Positions 32,730 to 45,496 of a stretch of 64,000 nt of DNA are shown here, one piece after another. The notes under the pieces were generated by a model that saw nothing but the letters and a program-made list of their open reading frames with translations, did no database searches and was not told the origin of the DNA. The stretch is from Dipteris shenzhenensis. Taxonomy: Eukaryota > Polypodiophyta > Polypodiopsida > Gleicheniales. The position numbers and the translations under genes are program-made. The first letter of the stretch is position 1. The number at the start of each line of letters is the position of its first letter. The stretch lies in the NCBI GenBank assembly GCA_047967505.1, contig CM106540.1. The stretch is one strand, 5' to 3'.

Positions 32730-33960
32730 CCTTTAATGCACGTTTTCTTTACAAGCCCCTGCTAGAGTGGGAGCTTCCAAGGGAGCCAAACCCCTGACAA
32801 TAAGCTTCCCCAACATGGCTCTATTTTGCATCTCTATGTCAATGATACCCAGTCTCCCTCTGCCTAGGGGAGCTTCTAGGTGACCTTGACCCAAGATTTT
32901 CGTGAGCCGTCCGAGCCTACCCAAAGAAGTTATGCACCAAGCGTCCCAGCTACCCCATGTACCTCCTTTGAAAGAACTAGCACGAGGCAATGAACCAAGC
33001 CGTTGCCAAAATTTATCATCGGTTGAGACCACTCACCATGAGAGTTAACCAATGAGATGCTTCATCGTCACCACCCATCGGTACCGTGCTTGCTCCTGTG
33101 TTGGTAAGTTCCTTGTTTGCCTTAACCCAAAGGCCAACATTTCCCTTGGATTCCTTCAACTGTTGCTCAAACGCGGAGGCACGAGGGTTGAATCCTCGAG
33201 GTCGTTCGCCACCAGAGCTCTCCTCGCCAAAGTGAGCCTGACCAATTGCCAATAGAGGAGCTTGCACCAAGCACTCTTCTAGCCTCTGCTGCTTTGAAAT
33301 ATCCAATCCCACCTAGCAGCCAATGTATCTCACCGTCTACTCCTAGGGAATCCAATAGAAGCTAAGGTCAGTGCCTCACAACTACAAATCGACTTATTCT
33401 AATTGATTTTGGTTCTTGAAGCCAAACAATACAGCTCCAAAGAGAGCCAAACCCTCTCTAGGCTCTCAAGTGAGCCCTCTACAAACAATGTTGTATCATC
33501 TACAAACTCGTTAAGTCCAATAGCTCCTCCTCCTACTAGATCGAGAGGCGCATACCAACCAGCCCAACCACCTAAGAGTAGAAGAAGTATCCTAGCACCT
33601 TTGCCACAAAAAGAAACAAGGACACAACCTTGTCACACTAAGTGGGAGAAAGAGAAATCCTCCCTTGTGTGCCCTATGAGAACCTAGCTAGAAAGAGACT
33701 AGGTCTTTTCTCGACCCAAGCCCCACACCTCCCAAAAAGTGAAGCTATTGTCTTAGGGCCTTGGCTAAGATCTTGTAGCATGTGTCCAAAAGGGTGATGG
33801 GGCACCACTGGCACAATGTCAGCTTGGTCCCCCCTTTGGGGATCAAGCATATCCGACCTCAGGCTAGCAATTGGTGGAGCAGCCAGGGCTGAAATTGCAT
33901 CTTGAATCTTGATGCTACCTCCTTGGTCATGGTCCAAACTCTTCAATGCCACATGACTAG
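32730..33960 (-). pseudogene. LINE ORF2 remnant (RT)
   Basis: On the minus strand, RT pieces appear in order with many frame changes: IPKGG and LLDT-YKILAK near 33,830-33,780; an active-site block EFVDDTTLFVEGSLESLERV at about 33,510-33,450 in which YADD has become FVDD; LELYCLASRTKIN followed by TAG where NWNKS is expected; GLDISKQQRLEECLVQ near 33,310; and GRGRLGIIDIEMQNRAMLGK near 32,860. The same blocks occur at 21.7-22.9 kb. This is a separate, older LINE copy from the ORF1 remnant at 30-32.4 kb. Confidence 0.7.
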
Positions 33961-35273
33961 TTATACAGCCATACAGTGCTACTTCAGTCTGTTTCAGGGT
34001 GACATCTTGATATTGGAAGAGATATTATTTTCTTCCTCATCAAGTCTAGGGCCATTTTTTGTTACACTTCTAGTAAATGCATGTGTCTTGTGAATCCTTG
34101 ATTCCTTTTTGTGTATGCATGTATCCATGGTGAATTTGTCAGAGCGTTGACGCTCAGTTGAATGCTAGTGATGTATTTCTCTGTGAGATGAAATGCAACA
34201 TGACAATGAGTCTCTTTCTACTTGCTCCTGCAGATTCTCCTCCTCCATCTCTTCCTTTTCTCTACGTTGCCTCACCTCAATCTGCACCACTCCGTAGTGA
34301 AGCTTGAAAAACAGAAGAGTATTTTATGTATAAACCAGGATACAATAGGATCCATGCTCATGCGTGGATAAATAAGGTGCATCTCAATGCATATGGCACT
34401 ATGTCCAGACGACTTGTGGGTTGCCCAACAATAAAAGAAACTTGCGGGTTTGCAAATAAGCATGGTTTTAAAGTTTTTAAATATATGAAGGATGTTATAA
34501 ATATAGTCCAAGTTCTTATCAATTTTTTGTGAGTATTTTTGGCAGGAACTATTTTGAGGTTGCCAAAGCTTGAGATTCTAGAGAAACTAAGGGTAGCGTA
34601 GGTGTATCACCTCCTTTGAGTAAAACTAAAAAATTATGCTAAAAAGTATGGTTGCCGGAGTGACAAGTGGAGTATCACGCGTCATCCCCTGTAATCACCT
34701 TGCACATGATGTATTTATATGGGTTTGGAACTGCGGATTTAAAATGACTACTGGCTTGAAAAGCCAACCTATGTGACAAGTTCATCAACAGCCGGTCCAA
34801 AAGCATCTTATCATAAATGAGCTTACCAATGAGCAATTACTTAAGCAAAAAGCAGGCCCAATTGTTAATTATGAGCGGCTTCTATGTCAGTCCAATCAAC
34901 ATGTGCAGGGCGGTGATTGCCGGCGCTCACAATCCCACGTGGTGTTTGAAACGCGTGCAACACGCCGTGTTCTCCAAGATCAACCTCCAACGTTTGGTCT
35001 GTGCCATTGTGGGTCGTCGTCGCCATCATGCCATCCGGTGTTGCTTGGCAAACTGTCCCTTTTGCATGCGTCCCTCAAACGTCAAATTGGATTAGCATCT
35101 TTTAATGAGGTTTATTGTTTAATAAGGGGTCACTCAATTTTATTAGCTCTTTTGAATTTCCACATGTTATATAAACAAGAACGCACATGATCCACAACGC
35201 CCCCTTCATTATTTTGAATTTTCTAACTTTTGTGGAGTACTTCATAGTTGATGTGGGGGAAAGGGAGAGCAAG

Positions 35274-35276
<3 letters not shown>

Positions 35277-35315
<39 letters not shown>
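35277..35315. repeat. (GA)n microsatellite
   Basis: About 39 bases of uninterrupted GA. Confidence 0.9.
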
Positions 35316-35319
<4 letters not shown>

Positions 35320-36484
35320 CTCACGCACCAGCAAAATGAGAATAGAAAGGAGAGAATGGAGGCATGGGCATGGGAAGAGTGTCCAAAATATATTAGCAGG
35401 ATACTTTTTTTCAAAAGTGTTGGTAAAGCGCTCCTGCCAGTGCTAAACATAAGTTGTGTGTTTCAAATCGCATTTAAAGACATCATCATACAAAAATTAT
35501 CTTTTAATAGGTTTGGTTTCTCTTTTGCATTGAAAATCCCTTGCTTTACCACTATACTAGGAGGCGATGGCGAGCACACTTATGCACGCTCCTTATGCGC
35601 ACTTAGTGATTGTTATTATGACATACAATCTTTTGATAAAGTTTCATGCACCCCAACAATCATGGTGACGTACACCACCTTGTTATTTTTGACATACTCA
35701 TGATTTTTTGATCAAGCAATCTATTAATCATGGTGATGTTAACCACCTTGTTTATCTCTCCCCATGGAGTTGGGCATTTGAGGCCTAAATCATTATACAA
35801 AGGATAGCTAAAGTAAAAAAGAAATGTCATGGTTAGCACCTCATGGTTTTGATACATTATTGGTAAGTTGCATGCAAGGACACGTCATGTGTTATTTTCT
35901 CCTCTTTGTCATTTTTCTCAGATGATCATCTTACTATCTCGGCATGCAACCCATTCTCCTTTCTGTCCCGCTACCACATAACTCGAGCCATTCCTTCCCT
36001 TGTGTGCACTTGCTTCAGAGTATGAGGTCATCATGTAGGCATGTCTTAGTCCCTTTCAGTGTTATCCTAATTCCTATGAAGGTGGATTTGTTCACTCTGT
36101 AGTTTTGAATTTTATCACCATAGGTATTGTTAGTGCGCTAACTTTATCCACTCTCCAGATTGGCTTAAGCATCTCATGAGAGAAAAAGAATCAAGGTTAT
36201 AAAATAGAGAAATAGAGATTTAGCTTAGATTCTTAAGAAATGAAATTTCACACTAATTGAATCTTAGCCTATCATCCTCAGTGGAGGATGAAAGGTTAAT
36301 ATCGGTTTTAAAATTTTTCATCCTGCATAGAGCATGAAAGGTTAAGAGGCTCAGATCAGTCTTAAAATTAATCAGTCTCTTATTCTCCACAAGCCTATCA
36401 TGATCATAGTCTCTTATTCTCCACAAGGCACAAGCATGATAGGCTCAGATCGGTTTTTTAAAAAATCTTAGCCTATCATGGTTG

Positions 36485-36522
<38 letters not shown>
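36485..36522. repeat. (AT)n(AG)n compound microsatellite
   Basis: Roughly 19 bases of AT repeat changing directly to 20 bases of AG repeat. Confidence 0.9.
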
Positions 36523-38099
36523 TGATACTTTGTTGAATTATGTAAGAGAATGATTTTAGAAACATGAACATTTTGTTGGCAATATGGTGGAAGTATTAGT
36601 GGTGTTGTTGTTGCGGGTGGTCCAATATTCAACAATGTGCAGGCATTTTATTTTCTCTTTATTTGAAGTATGTAAATTGGGTATTTATGTGTACTCATGT
36701 TAATTGACGTTTGTTCTAATGCTAACATTGAGATTTTGTTTCTGATAGTTGGAACATTCAAAGTTGGCGATGTGGTGGGAAGCATTGTCAAGTGGTAAAT
36801 AGAAGACTTGAAGGTTTATGATATAGGTAGCACTATAGAGGAGGACAAAGTGGATATATAAAATATAAGTATATAACTAAGTAGATCAAATGGAGATGAT
36901 GTATGGGAGAGATGAGAGTTCTGCTATAAGCAAGGGATAAGACACAAGCACTTAAACTAGAGGTGGTGTTTGTAGTATAATCTTATGAGGTTGTAAGCTT
37001 CAAAGAGTTGGGCGAAAATGATATTGGAGTGATAGTCAGAGATCTTATACCTCACTCAGAGAACTCGATCAATAACATGGTTAAAATTTCTATTCAAACT
37101 CTAGAGACATAGCCTATTGATCATATCATATTTGAGGATGGATCAGTGCCAAAAACCTTGTTCTATGAAGCATGCATGGAGAAATTGTTAGGAAATCCCA
37201 AAGCACAAGATGAGAGAACTAGTACTTGGTTGAATGTTGAATCACTTCGCATTTAAAAAAATATCATATGGTCAGTGGGATGACATTGAATGCACCTGAA
37301 AGAAGAAGTGCACGTACAAATATGTTCAATAAGGGGCTTATGTCATTGAGGGGAAGAAGGGGGGAAATCAGAATGGCTATTTTGGATGTTTTTCACATGG
37401 AAAAGGAAATTTTGGATGTTTTTCCCTTGGTACATGACATAAGGATCCATGGGAAAATGAGACAAGCTATAAAGGAAATGTCACATCAATGGTTTTCAAG
37501 AGTATGGAAAATAGCACCTTGAGGTCTAGAGCATGGAGTGATATTTCCCATGGTCCCACCCTATTTCCCCTCTATTTCCCACGGTGTATTTGCATAGCAT
37601 AATAGAAATAGCTATGTCTCACGTATTTCCCTTCCATGACATAAGGCCCTAAGTATTATATATTGATGCAAATTGAAGTGTTGCCAAATTGCAAATCGTA
37701 GTTTGGTTTTGCAAATGAGATTGGAGTTGTGGAACATGAACTTTAGAGAATCAAATGACCTATATCTTCAATAACTTCATTAATGTTATATGGATTGATT
37801 CAAAGGGTGTTGTGTCCACAAGTTAAGCTTTCATGGGAGGCAAAACATGTTGTAGGGCATGGTATGAATTGATATCCAATTCAGCTAACGTGCAATACCA
37901 AAGGGGGAAAAATCGACGGTTGAAAATTTTGCTACTCCCACAAATTTCAAATTTTCACACCTCCCGCCCATCAAATCTTGGAAGATTAAGTACCTACAAC
38001 CTACCCCTGTCCTACAAATGCCCTGCAACCCCGCACACACTCGACGTGACCTTGCACAGACTTTGGTTTGGCATTGTCTTCTTTCGGGTAAGTTGTCTT

Positions 38100-38642
38100 C
38101 TATTCTTTGCTTGCCTCACCAACTAGCTTCTTTGGGTCTATTCTGATCGTGGCCATGGCATAAATGGCAACATGCAACTTGCCATGGCTTGCAAGAGAAG
38201 TAGATAGAGGCTGTGAGACATGAAGCTGAAAAGCTTGGTCAAGGCACAAGGAACAGATTGTAGGTCGAGGAAAGAGCTGGCACGATATCAAAACGGCAAC
38301 AAAAGACACTTTTGTAACATCTCCAAAGGAAGAAACAATGAGAAGAAAGAAGAATCCTTGCAGAGCAACAGCATCGGGAAGCAGTTTTGTAGATGCACAC
38401 AATTGATCATTGCCATCGGAGTAAAGAACACGAGCTATTGTGTCACGATTGGTGGGAGCATTCGAGGCAACAACATCAGGCCATTCGGGTGATTGCCAGC
38501 AGTCTTGAGTCTTCACAAGCTTTAGCCTGCACCCTAAAGTTCGTAGAGTAACAACCCTACCAACACCTTGGGAGATGCACACCCAAGAGGCAATCCTCTT
38601 TAACCTAAGAAATGGCCTACATAAAGTGAAAAGGGTGCACAA
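38100..38642 (-). other. Unidentified 180-codon open frame
   Basis: Longest open frame between 34 and 41 kb (MCTLFTLCRPFLRLKRIASW at its start). It has one hydrophobic stretch (FFFLLIVSSFGDVTKVSFVA) but no domain that I recognise, no splice evidence and no similarity to other parts of the window. It could be chance, a decayed exon, or part of an unrecognised repeat. Confidence 0.2.
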
Positions 38643-38784
38643 CTTAGATCAAATATCATGAAAATATGAGAGTTTCTCCAAATAGAAAGGACATCTATAA
38701 AAAGTGGATGGGACGCAAGGTGTTTGAGGAGCACATCATATACATGCTAGATACAACATAGGTCAGTGGTGCCTAAACCAGGCC

Positions 38785-39017
38785 GGTGGTTGTTTGTGAC
38801 TAAGCTTTGGGATAGTTTACTTGTTTCATTTCTTAAAGCAGGCTTAGAGTAAATGTAATTGTCTTAAAGCAGCCCGGTGGTTGAAACATCATGCAACTAG
38901 AGGTGGTTGTTTATGATTGAGCTTTGGGATAGTTTACTTGTTTTATTTCTTAAACCAGGCTTGGACTAAATATGATTGTCTTAAACCAACTCGATTGGAA
39001 CATCATCTAACTATAGG
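38785..39017. repeat. Tandem duplication of a 117-bp unit
   Basis: GGTGGTTGTTT starts at 38785 and 38902, each followed by GCTTTGGGATAGTTTACTTGTT and TTTCTTAAA-CAGGCTT, ending in GAACATCAT or GAAACATCAT with CAACTA/TAACTA. The two units differ by scattered substitutions. Confidence 0.8.
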
Positions 39018-39300
39018 CTAGTTTAGCTCAATCACTAGTTATGTGGTTGTCCTAAATGTTAACCCTATGGCAACAAGGGCCATAAGTGCAATCTAGGACA
39101 ACAACTATAAGAGCATTTTGTGTGTTGAGTAGTAGCAAAGCTCTGCTTGTGATATCTTGAGCATGAAAGATGGTATGATGAATTGTGAAGGATGAGGATA
39201 GCCAAACTCCTCTCTAGAAAAGATCCAATCATACTTGCAAAATCAAGATCTAGAGAGAGAAATACTAAATGAGAGAAAGACTAAAAGCCTACACTTTCTG

Positions 39301-39420
39301 AGGTCCCTCCACTTTGTGCAGAGACCCAAAAGGTCCCTCCACTTTGTGTAGAGACCCAAAGGTCCCCCCACTTTTTGTAGAGACTCAAAGGTCCCCCCAC
39401 TTTGTGTAGAGACCTAAAAG
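39301..39420. repeat. Minisatellite, four 29-30 bp units
   Basis: Units begin AGGTCCCTCCACTTTGTG or GGTCCCCCCACTTTGTG and end AGAGACCCAAA. Just after, CAAAAGTGGAGGGAC (about 39,429-39,443) is the same core in reverse orientation, so the array and flank could fold back. Confidence 0.85.
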
Positions 39421-41447
39421 GTCCCCCCCAAAAGTGGAGGGACTTCTGTCCAAAAGGTCTCCTACAAAAGAGGTCCCACCACGGAGGTACCTATGGATTG
39501 TGTAGAGAGCAACATGTATAAATATCTCTCAATGGAATGAAGCTCCCACTCTTTGGGGTTCAATTTAGTGTTCAAGCTCACTATTTTGTTCATGTGATTG
39601 ATCTCCATTGTGTCCATGCTCTCTTACACTGCCATGTTCTAGCATCCCCTTACCCTTACACTCTCTACCCTTGTACTCCCTCCTCCTTCCTCCTTCCTCC
39701 TTCCTCCTCCTTCCTCCCTCCTCCTCCTCCTCTTCCTCCTCCCTCCTCCTCCTCCTCCCTCCCTCCTCCTCCACTCTCCTCCCTCTTCCTCCTCCTTCCT
39801 TGTCCCTCCTCCTTAACCCTGAACCCTCGAATCAGTGAAGGAGACTAGCTCTCCACTTCTCAACCTTGGACTCCTCCTAAACCTTGCAACCCCCTCTGAA
39901 CCTTGGAACTCCTAGTTAGCTCTCTCAACCATGTCCCCCTTTCGAACCCTGAAATCCCCTTCTAAAACCTTAAACTCCTATGGACGTGAGAGCCTCCATA
40001 AAATGTTATGATCAAGCTCTCTTTCTCATCCACGTGCACATGAGATGTGCTTTCCACGCTTTAGCCTACACCTCTCACCGAAACACGATCCGAGGACCTA
40101 TGCTACAATTGTGAAAACCTATGCTACAATGAGTAATGACACGATTGTAGGTGACCAACACCCTCGATGAGCCACTCGGGCGTCGGCCTTAGGGTGTCAT
40201 GTGCCTCGGGCATTGGGTGCCCTTTGGGCATCGCGCACCTCCGTCGGGTGCGCCTCAGGCACAGTGCGCTTGGGTGCTATGCCACACTAGGCGCCTCGCC
40301 ATGTGTGTGACTGTCACTAGCTAATGCACTGCACATATGGGTCGGGTGCCACGTCGGCAGGCCTTGGGCGTCTCACCACTGCCACAACCAACGCCACCCA
40401 GCTCCCAAAAAATGAAAATTAAAAAAATCACTAACCTAACTCTTCCCCTAGCTTTATTTCCCACTAAACCTAGTTAGATAAGTTAGGTTACTTTTAGGGT
40501 AGGCTATTATAGTTAGTTTAACTAACTACATCCAGTTAGACCCATGGTTAGGTTAGAGGATCCAAATTTCAATTCAGTTGACTAAACTAACTAGTTAGGT
40601 TCATATCTAGGTAACAATTACACTAATTGGACTAGTTTAGTCAAATCAACTGGGTTGGTTAGTTAGTCTCCCTTAGTTAGACTGTAATTCCATTCACACG
40701 CAATTAGGACTCAAGAAACCCCCCCCCCCCAAAAAAAAAAGGCCTAAAATTGACTCAAATTTAAAGGTTCATAACTTGCTTATTACTAATCCAAATCGGA
40801 CCTAGATTAAGCCACGGTTTCACATACAAAAACACCATGTTATAGGGAAATTTTTCAGACCATTCCACACCATTTAGGCATCCATAACACTCATCAATTT
40901 GTGCCCCCATGTGGGCCCTTTTTTGCACAATTTTGCTCATAAGATTCCATCGTGACCTCCGATTGACAATGCATCTACATTGGCACATTTTCCCACTGAC
41001 GTGTGACAATCCTAGGCACATGTTTAACACGATAGTCCCTACTACACTAACGCATCTCTAACCCCCCTAACATTTTTACTTCTTCTTTAGGGGCTTGTAT
41101 CTTGGTTGTTGGAAGACCAAATCGCACCCAGTATGATGCCAAGATTCACACACACAAAGTCCAATCTCAAACGATAATTTTCAAGTCTTTTTACCATTGT
41201 TTTTAGTCTTGGTAGTAGCCATTACGTAGGCACTAATTTTGACTCATTGATTGCATATTTTTTGCCATTATCGAGCTATGAAATCAATTGCGGATTTCAA
41301 AGTCAAAAGCACTCACTTGAAAGATATAGTTAAGCATTGTGTACGCACCTCAGATCTGGATGAAGACTAGCACCTACATACTTTTGTGAGCTTTCTTCAG
41401 CCCTTGACGCTCTCCAAGAATTCAATCTCTCACCATCAACAAGCAGC
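39421..41447. other. Possible LTR or leader of the gypsy element; simple repeats
   Basis: TATAAATA at 39517-39524 could be a promoter. 39,660-39,800 is a CCT-rich pyrimidine tract, 40,150-40,380 is GC-rich with repeated GGGTGC/GGGCGTC motifs, 40,430-40,700 is crowded with CTAACTAG/TTAGTTAG inverted motifs, and C12A10 lies at 40,719-40,740. Sensible for a long gypsy LTR or leader preceding gag at 41,448, but no primer binding site or second LTR was found. Confidence 0.3.
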
Positions 41448-42850
41448 ATGGCTGACCTAAGGGTTGAAGAAAAAATAGATAACGATGATCTGCAGCATGT
41501 AGATTACTTTGGTCAACAATGCAACCGAAAAACAACAATAACAATGGCAGAAGACACTTTGGCAAATTGGAAATGCCAAAGTACAATGGACGAGGGGATC
41601 CCACCAGGTTTCTTCAACTCTTCAACACAGCATGTTGTGCTAGAGGCAATTAGTCAAAATGAAACCAAAGCCACTTGGTTCTCGATGGCCCTAACCGATG
41701 AGGCTTCAGAATGGTACCTCAACCTTCTTGCAGAGGAAAGAGCCACATGGGCACTGCTATCTGAGCAATTCAGAAGAAGATTCCAAACAAAAAGACTGCA
41801 AGATGACCCCGCATTATGACTAGGCAATATAGCAATGCACAAGAAAGAAAATCTTAGAACATACTTAGGAAGAATGAAAAGATTAATAGCAAAGTGTGAT
41901 CCACGTCCGGACGACAAGTACCTCATAGCACGGTTTATCTTTGGCCTTAAAAAATCCATTCACAAGGATATGAAAAAAGTCAATAGCCATGCACATTTCT
42001 CATGAAGCTGCAATTGACATTGAGGATGGCATGACCAATTCTAACAACGATAGTGATGGCTATAAATCAAGTCATATCAAGAAATCTTCGAAGAAGGGAA
42101 GCACTTCCAACAAAAATTGCACCACTGAGGACAGAGTGGAAGCCATGGCCCTAAGCGTAAAATTTGAAATAATGCAGGCCATCAAGCAAAAGATGTGTGT
42201 CTCTCAGCCACCACAATACCCACGGAGAGAAAATGTTTGGTGCCCACACTGTATGGCCAACCATATAGCCAATGGATGCCCAATCCTAAGAAATAGACTA
42301 AACCCATCCCCCATGGTTATGGCGTCCCATTTGCAATGTTGCAGGGCATGATGTAAATACTTGTTTCTATAATATGAGGGTAGCACAACCCCAGCCCCAA
42401 CAATACCAATAGCCGCCAATCCCAGTGTACAAACAACCGGAACTAGCACCTAATGCACAAGTGACATGTCCCAACCCACAATAGATGAGAACACAAGTAG
42501 CTCAACTAATGAGGAATCCCAATCCTCTGTAATATCCTCGGGCTCCCAATCTTGCTCTAGTAATTCCGGTGCAACAACTCCAACCTAAAGAGCTAGAAAC
42601 TCACTATGAGTATGACATAGAATACCCTATGTACTACATGGATGGTGCCGAAGGACTCATCTCGGTGTATGCTAATCAGTAAGGCCCACCACATATCGAA
42701 TACCCATCAAGTGTTTTGGTTGTGGAGAAAACCACCGCATAATAGAATACCCACACAAGGCCATTACATTCCAACCCCCTGTGTGCAGGGAATGCGGAGT
42801 TGGGCATGCCTACATGGACTTCCCACTAAGAACAAAGCCTCAACCAACCA
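41448..42850 (+). pseudogene. Gypsy gag with repeated Cys/His motifs
   Basis: ATG 41448 begins MADLRVEEKIDNDDLQ. The retrotransposon Gag core is visible as TKATWFSMALTDEASEWYL and LLSEQFRRRFQTKR, stop at 41819, then in the next segment HKKENLRTYLGRMKRLIAKC. Three Cys/His clusters follow: CPHCMANHIANGC near 42,245, CFGCGENHRIIEYPHKA near 42,715, and CRECGVGHAYMDFP near 42,785. Stops and shifts split the frame at least four times. No protease D-S/T-G motif was found downstream. Confidence 0.6.
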
Positions 42851-43652
42851 CAGAAGTAAAACTTGATGTACCCTTGGGGCTGATAAGTGTGGAAAATCAC
42901 AGTGTGACATCACATCTAGTCTTGATCATAACAAGACAGCAGAAAGATGCTGCAGTGCAAAAACCCATAGAAGGGAAAGTGACATCAATCATTGGATATA
43001 GGCATTGGCTATAATAGATAACTGTAAAACAACACATCCAATGTTGCCAGATGTGGATGCCCAAATGATACAACTAGAAGCACCAATCTGGGATGATGAA
43101 TTAGAAGTAGTGGAAATGCTAGTCTTCATGGCAAGCGTCGAGTGGGACAATGACCCTGAAGAGGCCATAATAGAAGGCTACGGTGCAAACATTGATTGGG
43201 ATATAGAAGCAGAAGCTGATAATGCAACCTTGGAAGGCGAAGTATTTGACAATGACTTGGCAATCATATAGGCACTCATGGCCATAGAATACCCCAAGAT
43301 CGACCCTCTAGCATGAGCCAATAGTAATTGGTCTAGGAAAAAGGAGAGTGTACAATGCCAAAAGGCCAAGATAGAGAACTTCAACCAATTTGAAAGAATG
43401 CAGACCAGAGTGGTGGAATTGTACTTAACTAAGCCTGCAAAAGGACACGAGTCCCCAAATTTTGAATGGGATCCTAAAGGTCTTGAAGATGCTTGTATGG
43501 CTGAAGAACCACCCCTTCGGAGTGTGACTCCCATTGAAAATCCATCACTAGTCTCACAAAGCAAAAAGATTAGAAAGTTCAAACCCAATGTGAGAATGAA
43601 AAGTGAAATGATGAATAGTAACAAAAAATAAGAACAAGGGAACATAGGTGAA

Positions 43653-45487
43653 TTGGACCAAATGTCTTCCAGTGGAGCTAGCAACCAAGCAAGGACATCA
43701 ATGTGCCATGAAGGCCTAAGGGAAGTTCCCGATTACTTCAAAAGCTACACTAGGGGAGAAGCAAGAATAGCAATTCCTAGACTAGTCAGGGAATTAGACC
43801 TCACAGAAATAGAGAATATTGAGGATACCCCAGTTTATGAAGGACCAGCTAAGACAAGGAAATCGAATCTTGGCTTGGATGGAGAAGAAGAAAAGCTTGT
43901 ATACATTGGTGAACAACTCACTCTAGAAGAAGAAAAAGAATTAAAAGCATTGCTGATGGAATATAGAGATTGCATGGCTTGGTCTTACAAAGAATTGAAA
44001 GGGATTTCCCCTGAAGTTGCAGTACATACCATACCAATAAGGGAAGGATCCAAACCAAAGGTATGCAGACCTTATAGGAAAAATCCCAAGTATGGCACCC
44101 ATGTCTATGAAGAACTATAAAAATTATTGGATGCTGCTTTCATTTATGAGATCGAGAATACCGATTGGGTGTCACCAATTGTGATAAGAAAGACAAGAAG
44201 CTCAGAATATGTGTGAATCTCAAGAATGTCAATGCAGCAACAATTAGATATCATTGTCCCCTACCATTCACTGAAATAGTTTTAGAAAGGTAGTGGGATC
44301 TGAAGTGAATAGCTTCTTAGATAAGTTCAACGAGTACAACCAAGTACAAATTGCACCTCAAGATTAGGCAAAGATAGTGTTTTCCACAGAATGGGGCATT
44401 TTTGCATATAGAGTCATGCCATTTGGCTTATGCAGTGCCCCATATACTTTTCAAAGGTTCATGTACACCGCCTTCAAGGAATTTCTCAACAAGTTCCTAC
44501 AACTCTTCCTCGATGACGTGTGTGCACTTAGGAAAAAAGGATCACTTGAAATGCCTTGAAGAAGTGATAAAAAAATTTAGGGAGTATGGAATCTCTTTGA
44601 ATCCTCTAAAATGCCAATTCTTGGTCACACACAGAGTAGTCTTGGGACACATTGTCTCCTGACATGGGATTGCAATTGAGATGGACAAAATAAAGATTAT
44701 CACGGAGCTTCTCCCCCCTCACTAAATGCCAAGGGATTACAAGTCTTAATGGGCCATGCAGGATACTATAGAAGGTTCATGTTGAGGTATGCCATGATTG
44801 CAAGACCCCTATATAAGCTCCTAGTCAACTTCATTTGGATAGATAAATGCGAATAAACATTCAAACCCTCAAGTGGAGATTGATCTCACAGCCCCTATTC
44901 TAATGGCACCAAATTGGGACATAGAATTTCACGTACATACTGACGGTTCCAATTATGTAGTAGGGAGTGTGTTATGTCATCTTGGTGAATGCAACAAAGA
45001 CTACCTAGTATACTTTGCAACAAGCAAACATCTAAATGATGTAGAGGGGAATTACACTACAACAGAAAGAGAAGCCTTGGCAATGATCTATAGCATGAAG
45101 AAATTTTGACACTATCTATTGGCTACTAAATTTATCTTCTACACAGATCATCAAGCCTTATTATATCTTGTGAATCGGCCATGTACCATAGGCCAGATCG
45201 CTGGATGGCTTCTACTGCTTCAAGAATTCAATTTCATAATCATGGTGAGAAAAGGAGCTCAACATTTCATTGCCGATCACATGTCACTATTGAGGACAAG
45301 AAAAGAGCCAGAAGGAATAGAAGATAACATACCAGATGCCACATTATTTGAAATAGACACTGTGCTTGATTGGTGTGCATACATCATTGGGTACTTGATG
45401 GTAGGAAGACCACCTCCTGAAATGAAAGAAGTGGATGCTAGGAAACTAATTCCAAAAGTTCCACCCTATCAACTCTTTGCAAGGTGA
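43653..45487 (+). pseudogene. Gypsy reverse transcriptase and RNase H
   Basis: 43653-44120 encodes the pre-RT and RT start (CMAWSYKELKGISPEVAVHT, then KPKVCRPYRKNP). 44377-44559 reads AYRVMPFGLCSAPYTFQRFM and LQLFLDDVCAL, where the active site has FLDD in place of the usual Y-V/I-DD. 44480-44662 gives HLKCLEEVIKKFREYGISLN and VVLGHIVS. RNase H follows at 44873-45300 with HVHTDGSNYVVGSVL, NYTTTEREALAMIYSMKKF, and FYTDHQALLYL. Stops at 44121 and 45107-45109, plus frame changes, rule out function. Confidence 0.7.
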
Positions 45488-45496
45488 CTATACAAG

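Larger units (their letters stand above)
33961..38099. other. Gene-poor AT-rich stretch with microsatellites
   Basis: No protein motif was seen. Contents: a GA microsatellite at 35277-35315, an AT then AG microsatellite at 36485-36522, and 36,280-36,480 where AGCCTATCAT/ATGATAGGCT and CAGATC-GT motifs recur in both orientations. A purine-rich open block at 37,268-37,522 has no recognisable product. Confidence 0.45.

Noticed and set aside
33181-33200. GGGTTGAATCC resembling a tRNA T-arm
   Set aside because: No acceptor stem, D-arm or anticodon arm at the proper distances; it lies within a LINE RT remnant.
35248-35703. 151-codon plus-strand frame across the GA repeat
   Set aside because: Opening residues are microsatellite-derived Arg/Glu; the remainder has no motif or splice signal.
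38100-38642. 180-codon frame considered as a WD40 or TOPLESS-like exon
   Set aside because: A few residues looked similar by eye but no ordered motif set could be found; kept only as an unidentified frame.
39301-39420. Possible CRISPR array because of ~30-base repeats
   Set aside because: Units are directly adjacent without spacers, diverged, and in a eukaryotic context.
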